Part shown: piece by piece, positions 57,140 through 64,000 of the stretch
Layout: the number at the start of each line of letters is the position of its first letter
Numbering within the stretch: position 1 is the first letter of the stretch
Assembly: GCA_937773775.1 (NCBI GenBank)
Contig: CALJVL010000001.1
Span: forward strand, 124,001-188,000
Reading direction: 5' to 3'
DNA from: an uncultured Flavobacterium sp.
GTDB lineage: Bacteria; Bacteroidota; Bacteroidia; Flavobacteriales; Flavobacteriaceae
DNA length: 64,000 nucleotides
The notes under the pieces: model-generated
Told to the model about the DNA's origin: nothing
Databases searched by the model: none
What the model saw: only the letters and a program-made list of their open reading frames with translations
Made by a program: the position numbers and the translations under genes

Positions 57140-59044
57140 TTATTTGATCATCTCAAAACTTCTTTTTACAAAAGTAGTCAAGGCTTCCCCTTTCAACAGG
57201 TTTTGTGATAATTTAGCCAAGTCAAGTGCTTGTTTTACTAAGTGTTCTTGATTTGATTTGTCTTTTGCATTCAGAATGGTTGTTGCTAAAGGAGAGTTTG
57301 TATTGACAACTAAGTTATACATTTCCGGCATATTGCCCATTCCGAACATTCCACCACCACCGCCAGACTGACTCATTTCTTTCATTCTACGCATAAATTC
57401 AGGTTGCGTGATAATAAACGGTGCCGATTGACTGTCCATAGCTTCCAGTTGTACGCTATAAGTTTCTTTTGGCACAATTGTTTCCAAAACTGTTTTTAAG
57501 CTTGTTTGTTCTTCTTCTGATAATTTAGAAATAGTAGTTTCCTCTTTCTTGATTAAATTATCGATATGATCTGAATCGACACGAACGAAGCTTACATCAT
57601 TATTGTCTGCTTCCAGTTTTTGGATTAAATGTGAAATTATTGGAGAATCTAATAATAGCACTTGATATCCTTTTTCTTGCGCAATTTCGATGTAAGAATG
57701 CTGTGCATCTTTATTTGCTGCGTATAAAACAACTAGTTTGCCGTCCTTGTCCGTTTGATTGTCTTTTAAGTTCTCTTTTAACTCCTCAAGTGTATAGTAC
57801 TTGTCGTCAACTGTTGGGTATAAAAAGAAAGCGGCTGCTTTTTCGTAGAATTTATCTTCAGAAAGCATTCCGTATTCTAAAACGATTTTGATATCATTCC
57901 ATTTTTTCTCAAAATCTTCACGATTTTCAGTGAATAGCGATTTCAATTTATCGGCAACTTTACGAGTGATATAGTTGGATATTTTCTTAACTGCTGCATC
58001 TGCTTGTAAACCTGAACGAGATACGTTCAATGGAATGTCTGGTGAATCGATAACTCCTTTAAGCATCGTTAAGAATTCAGGAACAATTCCTTCTACATTA
58101 TCAGTTACGTAAACCTGATTTTGGTACAATTGGATTTTATCCTTCTGAATTTGTAAGTCAGAACCTAATTTTGGAAAATACAAAATACCAGTTAGGTTAA
58201 ACGGATAATCAACATTCAAATGGATGTGGAATAACGGTTCTTCAAATTGCGCCGGATACACCTCATGATAGAAAGATTTATAATCTTCATCTGTCAATTC
58301 AGTTGGTTGTTTTGTCCAGGCTGGATTTGGGTTATTGATGATGTTATCTACTTCAACGGTTTTAAAGACTTCGTCCTTGTCTTCCGCTTCAACAGATTCT
58401 CCCTTTTTTTGTTCTATTTTTTCAGTTCTAGTTCCAAATTTAATTGGCACAGGCATGAATTTATTGTACTTGTTCAGTAGGCCTTTGATTTTAGACTCTT
58501 CTAGGAACTCTAAAGAATCCTCAGCAAGGTGTAAAATTATTTCAGTTCCACGTGTAGTTTTGTCAGCAGGCTCTAAAGTGAACTCTGGACTTCCGTCACA
58601 GGTCCAGTGTGCCGCTGGTTCGTCTTTATATGATTTAGTAATGATTTCCACTTTTGCAGCAACCATAAATGCGGAGTAGAAACCAAGACCAAAATGACCA
58701 ATAATGCCAGAATCTTTAGTCGAATCTTTGTATTTTTCAAGAAACTCTTCAGCTCCTGAAAAAGCCAGTTGATTGATGTATTTCTCTACTTCCTCGGAGG
58801 TCATTCCTAAACCTTGGTCAGTAATATGAATTTTCTTCGCCTCTTTGTCAATTTTTACTTCAATAATTGGATTACCATATTCTACGTTGGTTTCACCAAT
58901 ATTTGTCAAATGCTTTAATTTTAGTGTCGCATCTGTTCCATTTGAAATTAATTCACGCAAGAAAATCTCGTGGTCACTATATAGGAACTTCTTTATTAAA
59001 GGGAAGATATTTTCCACCGAAACATTTATTTTTCCAGTTGTCAT
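57140..59044 (-). CDS. htpG: Molecular chaperone HtpG (Hsp90)
   Basis: MTTGKINVSVENIFPLIKKFLYSDHEIFLRELISNGTDATLKLKHL...ITDQGLGMTSEEVEKYINQLAFSGAEEFLEKYKD...GHFGLGFYSAFMVA. Confidence 0.97.
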   Translation of the reverse strand: MTTGKINVSVENIFPLIKKFLYSDHEIFLRELISNGTDATLKLKHLTNIGETNVEYGNPIIEVKIDKEAKKIHITDQGLGMTSEEVEKYINQLAFSGAEEFLEKYKDSTKDSGIIGHFGLGFYSAFMVAAKVEIITKSYKDEPAAHWTCDGSPEFTLEPADKTTRGTEIILHLAEDSLEFLEESKIKGLLNKYNKFMPVPIKFGTRTEKIEQKKGESVEAEDKDEVFKTVEVDNIINNPNPAWTKQPTELTDEDYKSFYHEVYPAQFEEPLFHIHLNVDYPFNLTGILYFPKLGSDLQIQKDKIQLYQNQVYVTDNVEGIVPEFLTMLKGVIDSPDIPLNVSRSGLQADAAVKKISNYITRKVADKLKSLFTENREDFEKKWNDIKIVLEYGMLSEDKFYEKAAAFFLYPTVDDKYYTLEELKENLKDNQTDKDGKLVVLYAANKDAQHSYIEIAQEKGYQVLLLDSPIISHLIQKLEADNNDVSFVRVDSDHIDNLIKKEETTISKLSEEEQTSLKTVLETIVPKETYSVQLEAMDSQSAPFIITQPEFMRRMKEMSQSGGGGGMFGMGNMPEMYNLVVNTNSPLATTILNAKDKSNQEHLVKQALDLAKLSQNLLKGEALTTFVKRSFEMIK

Positions 59045-59221
59045 ATTTAAAATTTTAAGGGTTTTACAATCTCGTCAACTCTTTCAAATAGAGTACCAAT
59101 ACTTACTCAAGTGACAAATTGTCGTAACTGTTAATTTTGAAACAAAAATATTGAATTTTGAAACTATAATTGTTAATTCCCTTTGTACCTTTATCTAAGC
59201 TTAATTTAAAACAATAGAGCA

Positions 59222-59701
59222 ATGAAAAAAATATTTCTTTTAACAGCTTTAGCATTAATGCTGTTTTCATGTAAGACCACTTCAGTAACAACTAATAAGT
59301 TGGATAAAAGTGCTCAAGTAGCAATAAAAGGAAACTGGATTTTAACTTCGGTGACTTATCCCGGTTCAGAATACATCAAGGTAAACTCTTTTGATATTGC
59401 TGATTCAAAATGTTTTGAAGGAAGTACGTGGAAATTTATTTCAAATAATAACAAAGGAGATATGGCATTGACAAAGTTTGATTGCCCTGTTTTTAGCTCT
59501 CCTATAACTTGGTTTATTAATAAAGACGGTGAATTTATTTTGAAAGTTTTAGATGCAGACGAAAAAGCAAAAAGAGTAAGAGCAGGTTATGTATTGCAGG
59601 TAGCAAATCAATCTGAGAATTCTTTCCAATTGGTTGACAAAGGAATTAATGTCGCAGGTAAAAGCATTGACGTAGTTTACCAATTTCAAAAATCTAATTA
59701 A
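59222..59701 (+). CDS. Lipocalin-like lipoprotein
   Basis: MKKIFLLTALALMLFSCKTTSVTTNKLDKSAQVAIKGNWILTSVTYPGSEYIKVNSFDIADSKCFEGSTWKFISNNNKG. Confidence 0.82.
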   Translation: MKKIFLLTALALMLFSCKTTSVTTNKLDKSAQVAIKGNWILTSVTYPGSEYIKVNSFDIADSKCFEGSTWKFISNNNKGDMALTKFDCPVFSSPITWFINKDGEFILKVLDADEKAKRVRAGYVLQVANQSENSFQLVDKGINVAGKSIDVVYQFQKSN

Positions 59702-59727
59702 TAAGAAACATTATAAAAAAGACAATT

Positions 59728-60423
59728 ATGAAAAAATTTTCTATACTAGCGCTGGCATTAACTATGTCAATTGGAACGCTTTTTACAAGTTGTGAATCGT
59801 TAAAGAACACAAATAATACGCAAAGAGGTGCCGGAATCGGAGCTGCCGGTGGTGCAGTAATCGGAGCTATACTAGGCAATAATGTAGGTAAAGGCGGTAA
59901 AGGTGCCGTGGGAGCAGTAATTGGTGGTGTTGTTGGTGGTGTTGCCGGTGGAGTTATTGGTAACAAAATGGACAAGCAAGCCAGACAAATTGACGAAGTG
60001 CTGCCGGGAGCTGAGGTAAAACGAGTAGGTGAGGGGATTCAATTAGTTTTAAATGAAAATGCGGTACGTTTTGACACGAACAAATCTAGTTTAATGAATG
60101 AAGCCAAAGCTAATTTGAACAAACTAGTTCCTGTTTTTCTGGAATATCCTGACACTGACATTACTATATTTGGGTATACAGATATTACAGGTCCTGCGGA
60201 TTATAATCTGAAACTTTCGGCAGAAAGAGCAACTTCTGTTAGAGAATACTTGGTAGGTAAAGGATTAGCTTCAAGTAGGTTTAACGTAACTGGTTTAGGT
60301 ATTGCCGATCCAATTGCGGCAAATGATACTGCAGAAGGAAGAAGCCAAAATCGCCGTGTTGAGTTTGCTATTACCGCAAATGATAAAATGAAGGCAGAGG
60401 CCAAAATAGAAGCAGGGAACTAA
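59728..60423 (+). CDS. OmpA-family lipoprotein with glycine-zipper region
   Basis: LFTSCESL lipobox; GAAGGAVIGAILGNNVGKGGKGAVGAVIGGVVGGVAGGVIGNKMD; FDTNKSSLMNEAKANLNKL...IFGYTDITGPADYNLKLSAERATSVREYLVGKG...SQNRRVEFAI. Confidence 0.93.
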   Translation: MKKFSILALALTMSIGTLFTSCESLKNTNNTQRGAGIGAAGGAVIGAILGNNVGKGGKGAVGAVIGGVVGGVAGGVIGNKMDKQARQIDEVLPGAEVKRVGEGIQLVLNENAVRFDTNKSSLMNEAKANLNKLVPVFLEYPDTDITIFGYTDITGPADYNLKLSAERATSVREYLVGKGLASSRFNVTGLGIADPIAANDTAEGRSQNRRVEFAITANDKMKAEAKIEAGN

Positions 60424-60445
60424 AGTTTAGTTTGTTTTAATAGCA

Positions 60446-60487
60446 AGAAAGCCATTTCGTTATCATAATGAAATGGCTTTCTTTTTC
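60446..60487 (+). terminator. Intrinsic terminator
   Basis: AGAAAGCCATTTCgttatcataatGAAATGGCTTTCTTTTT. Confidence 0.88.
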
Positions 60488-60565
60488 AGTTAAATTCTTG
60501 TTTCAACAAAGGATTCTTGTTGAAGAAAACTATCTTTGTAGTCTCAAAACATCATCATAATAAAA

Positions 60566-61513
60566 ATGCTTCAAGTTCAAAACATCTCATTTGGTTATGC
60601 CGAAAGGCGCGTGATCCATAATATAAACTTTACAATCGAAAAAGCGCAGAATATTGCCGTGATTGGCGAAAGCGGTTGCGGAAAAAGCACGCTTTTAAAA
60701 CTAATTTACGGCTTGTACGATCTAGACGAAGGGAATATATTTTGGAATGAAACGGAAGTGTTGGGTCCAAAGTATAACTTAGTTCCCGGAATGTCGTTTG
60801 CCAAATATTTATCTCAGGATTTTGATCTGATGCCTTACACAACTGTTGCAGAAAATGTAGGTAAATTTCTTTCTAATGTTTTTCCTGAGAAGAAAAAAGA
60901 ACGAGTCCAAGAGCTCTTGGAAATTGTTGAAATGACAGAATATGCAGATGTCAAAACTAAGTATTTGAGTGGTGGTCAGCAGCAAAGAGTAGCTCTTGCC
61001 CGAGTCTTGGCTTTGGAACCAGAGATACTTTTACTAGACGAACCTTTCAGTCATATTGATAATTTCAGGAAGAATGCGCTTCGCCGCAATTTGTTTGCCT
61101 ACTTAAAATCAAAGGGAGTAACCGTTATTGTTGCTACCCATGATAGTACAGACGCGCTTTCTTTTGCTGACGAAACTATTGTTTTACAAGACGGAAAAAT
61201 TGTTGATAAGGCAGGTTCGCAAAGTTTGTACAGTAATCCAATTAATAAATATGTAGCCTCGCTTTTTGGGGAAGTTAATGAGTTAAAATTATCTCATTTA
61301 GTCGCCGTAGAAGAAGGCGAGGATGAAATAATTTTGTTGTATCCTCACCAACTTAAAGTAGTTGATAATGGCTTAATGGAGGTGATTGTCAAACAATCGT
61401 ATTTTAAAGGAAGTCATTATTTGATTAAAGCGGTTTTTGACCGAAAAGCAATCTTCTTCGAGAATGATACTGAATTAGAAGTAAATCAAATGGTAACGCT
61501 GATGATAGCGTAA
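60566..61513 (+). CDS. ABC transporter ATP-binding protein
   Basis: IGESGCGKSTLLKLIYGLYDLDEGN...YLSGGQQQRVALARVLALEPEILLLDEPFSHIDNF, C-terminal accessory region. Confidence 0.92.
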   Translation: MLQVQNISFGYAERRVIHNINFTIEKAQNIAVIGESGCGKSTLLKLIYGLYDLDEGNIFWNETEVLGPKYNLVPGMSFAKYLSQDFDLMPYTTVAENVGKFLSNVFPEKKKERVQELLEIVEMTEYADVKTKYLSGGQQQRVALARVLALEPEILLLDEPFSHIDNFRKNALRRNLFAYLKSKGVTVIVATHDSTDALSFADETIVLQDGKIVDKAGSQSLYSNPINKYVASLFGEVNELKLSHLVAVEEGEDEIILLYPHQLKVVDNGLMEVIVKQSYFKGSHYLIKAVFDRKAIFFENDTELEVNQMVTLMIA

Positions 61514-61740
61514 TAGACAAAACCCCTAAAAACCTTATCTAATAATGTGTTTTTTAAATAAATGATAGTCCTAGTTGTAGTAATGAATGGGATTTGTCAC
61601 ACAGGAATACGAAAATATTGCTAATAGCAGGAAGTAGCGCACGAAAGATATAAGTTGTACATTGATAAAAAAAGAGTAATTTTCCATCCAGAATTTAAAG
61701 TATGCTTAATTTTAGCAACTTATTTTAATAAAACTATAAT

Positions 61741-62748
61741 ATGTACCATTCAAAAATATCGGGGTTAGGGTATTATGTCCCATCAAATGTTGTCACTAAT
61801 GACGATTTATCTAAAACTATTGATACTAGTGACGAGTGGATTCAGGAAAGAACTGGTATTCAGGAAAGAAGGCATATTATACCTGGAGAAGACACAACCA
61901 CTTCAATGGGTGTAAAAGCGGCTGAGATCGCTATTAAACGTTCCGGTGTTGCCAAAGAAGATATCGATTTTGTGGTTTTTGCCACATTAAGTCCCGATTA
62001 CTATTTTCCTGGCCCCGGAGTTTTAGTACAACGTGATTTAGGATTGAAAACCGTGGGTGCATTAGATGTAAGAAATCAATGTTCAGGTTTTATATACGCA
62101 TTGTCGGTTGCCGACCAGTATATTAAAACGGGTATGTATAAAAATGTTTTAGTGATAGGGTCTGAAGTACATTCAGCAGGTTTGGATATGACTTCTCGCG
62201 GACGTGGAGTTTCTGTCATTTTTGGAGATGGAGCGGGAGCGGCTATTCTAAGTAGAGAAGAGGATTTGACCAAAGGAATTCTTTCTACTCATTTACACTC
62301 AGAAGGGCAACATGCCGAAGAATTAATCGTAAAGGCCCCAGGAATGGGAGGGCGTTGGGTAACTGACATCCTTGCCGATAATGATCCTAACGATGAAAGT
62401 TATTTCCCTTATATGAACGGTCAATTTGTGTTTAAAAATGCAGTAGTTCGTTTTGCCGAAGTGATAAATGAAGGATTAGAAGCAAATGATTTGCAAGTAT
62501 CGGATATTGACATGTTGATTCCGCATCAAGCCAATTTAAGAATTTCTCAATTTATTCAAAAGAAATTTGGTTTGAATGACGATCAGGTCTACAATAATAT
62601 TCAGAAATATGGTAACACAACTGCGGCGTCGATTCCGATTGCCTTAACTGAAGCATGGGAGCTAGGTAAGATAAAAACAGGAGATACAGTTGTTTTGGCT
62701 GCTTTTGGTAGCGGATTCACATGGGGAAGCGCCATCATAAAATGGTAA
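61741..62748 (+). CDS. fabH: 3-oxoacyl-ACP synthase III family protein
   Basis: SKISGLGYYVPSNVVTNDDLSKTIDTSDEWIQERTGIQERR...LDVRNQCSGFIYALSVADQYIKTG...IPHQANLRISQFIQKKFGL...YGNTTAASIPIALTEA...GSGFTWGSAIIKW. Confidence 0.94.
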   Translation: MYHSKISGLGYYVPSNVVTNDDLSKTIDTSDEWIQERTGIQERRHIIPGEDTTTSMGVKAAEIAIKRSGVAKEDIDFVVFATLSPDYYFPGPGVLVQRDLGLKTVGALDVRNQCSGFIYALSVADQYIKTGMYKNVLVIGSEVHSAGLDMTSRGRGVSVIFGDGAGAAILSREEDLTKGILSTHLHSEGQHAEELIVKAPGMGGRWVTDILADNDPNDESYFPYMNGQFVFKNAVVRFAEVINEGLEANDLQVSDIDMLIPHQANLRISQFIQKKFGLNDDQVYNNIQKYGNTTAASIPIALTEAWELGKIKTGDTVVLAAFGSGFTWGSAIIKW

Positions 62749-62795
62749 AATCATTTTGTTTTTTAGTTTAATAAAAAGACTTTTTTCTTATATAT

Positions 62796-62831
62796 AAAAA
62801 ACCCCGGAGTTGGCATACTCCGGGGTTTTTT
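62796..62831 (+). terminator. Intrinsic terminator after fabH
   Basis: AAAACCCCGGAGT-tggcat-ACTCCGGGGTTTTTT. Confidence 0.92.
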
Positions 62832-63192
62832 GGGTAACAAATTATCTAAACTAAATCTTAGAAAACTCTAGCAATGCCGTGGGTTTCATTTTTGTTTCTT
62901 TGTTTTCTTTGGATGGCTTTGTTTTTTTTGCCTCCGGCTTTTCTACAAACAGTTCTGGAATAGAAAGTAGGAATGATTTAACAAAAGTTCTCGCTTGTAT
63001 TTAAAAACATTTACTAAAGCCTTCTTAATAGACTCGCTAAAAGAAAAAATGTTACACTTTAATTTGAAAAATTAGTGTATTGTGGTAGTCAAAGAGTAAA
63101 AACCCTTGTTTTGAGTAAGAAATTATCTTGTTTTCCAATTTACAAATTGCTGCATTATAGTTATATTTGCAAGCTTAAATTAAATACATAAA

Positions 63193-64000
63193 ATGACATT
63201 ATCCCAAATTCTTACGCCATCAATCGAAAAAGCCATTCAAGCTTTGTTTGACATTGCTATTGACAAAGTTGAATTTCAGTCCACTCGGAAGGAATTTGAG
63301 GGGGATATTACGATGGTTATTTTTCCTTTATTAAAAGTTGTAAAAAGCAACCCAGTGGAGTTGGGTAATAAAATAGGAAACTACCTAGTTGAAAATGTAG
63401 CGGAAGTTGCCAGATTCAATGTAGTTTCCGGCTTCTTGAATATTGTGATTTCAGATGAGTACTATTTGAATTTCTTTAATGAAATTAGAGATGACCTGAA
63501 ATTTGGTTTTGTTATGCCAAATCCTAATGATAAGGCTGTGATGGTAGAATATTCCTCACCAAATACAAATAAGCCACTGCATCTAGGTCACGTCCGTAAT
63601 AATCTATTGGGTTATTCTGTTGCAGAGATTATCAAAGCTTCAGGTAAAAAAGTATATAAAACTCAAATCATAAACGATAGAGGAATTCATATTTGTAAAT
63701 CAATGCTGGCTTGGCAAAAATTTGGAAATGGAGAAACTCCCGAATCGTCAGGTTTAAAAGGAGATAAATTAGTAGGTAATTACTATGTGGCTTTTGACAA
63801 AGCCTATAAAGTAGAGATCGCTCAATTAATGAGCGAAGGAAAAACAGAGGAAGAAGCTAAAAAGCAAGCGCCAATTATTATAGAAGCGCAAGAGATGCTT
63901 TTAAAATGGGAAGCGGGTGATGAAGAAGTGATTTCGCTTTGGAAAAAGATGAACCAATGGGTTTATGATGGTTTTGCCATCTCTTATAAAAAGCTAGGTG
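63193..64000 (+). CDS. argS: Arginyl-tRNA synthetase, 5' part (truncated by window end, absent from ORF track)
   Basis: ATG 63193; MTLSQILTPSIEKAIQALFD...VMVEYSSPNTNKPLHLGHVRNNLLGYSVAEIIKASGKKVYKTQIINDRGIHICKSMLAW. Confidence 0.95.
   Translation, partial: MTLSQILTPSIEKAIQALFDIAIDKVEFQSTRKEFEGDITMVIFPLLKVVKSNPVELGNKIGNYLVENVAEVARFNVVSGFLNIVISDEYYLNFFNEIRDDLKFGFVMPNPNDKAVMVEYSSPNTNKPLHLGHVRNNLLGYSVAEIIKASGKKVYKTQIINDRGIHICKSMLAWQKFGNGETPESSGLKGDKLVGNYYVAFDKAYKVEIAQLMSEGKTEEEAKKQAPIIIEAQEMLLKWEAGDEEVISLWKKMNQWVYDGFAISYKKLG

Noticed and set aside
59694-59975. 93-aa minus ORF rich in Pro/Thr/Ala (PITPPATPPTTPPITAPTAPLPP)
   Set aside because: Antisense shadow of the glycine-zipper segment of the OmpA lipoprotein gene.

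Overview
AT-rich window with Bacteroidetes/Flavobacterium-like gene content (TAnnTTTG promoter, PorV-like protein, DUF4105, T9SS-era gene families). Positions 1-24 kb are a surface polysaccharide (O-antigen/capsule-like) locus on the + strand. It holds many GT2 and GT4 glycosyltransferases, an acyltransferase, nonulosonic-acid genes (neuA-kdsC fusion and neuB), a pyruvyltransferase, an exostosin-like protein, a Wzy/ligase-like membrane protein and a WcaJ-like initiating transferase. From 24 to 49 kb the genes are mostly housekeeping: pssA, GH25 lysozyme, lptB, tatC, kdsD, recQ, msrB, idi, queD, bcp, manA, tRNA-Thr, M61 peptidase and others. Positions 49-57 kb are an accessory segment of co-oriented minus-strand genes separated by long imperfect palindromes, with one IS1182-like insertion. 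Core genes resume with htpG, an OmpA lipoprotein, an ABC ATPase, fabH and partial argS. The most interesting observations are: (1) a cassette-like array at 49-56.4 kb whose gene-flanking imperfect palindromes resemble integron attC sites, including a SEC-C protein with a possible PD-(D/E)XK nuclease core bounded by a perfect 10-bp inverted repeat; (2) stop-codon-anchored, sense-oriented heptanucleotide (AGTGNNY) arrays at three gene 3' ends; (3) ten apparent frameshifts in the nonulosonate region (8.6-11.2 kb), all of the +1 homopolymer type. No database search was possible; all family names come from reading motifs.
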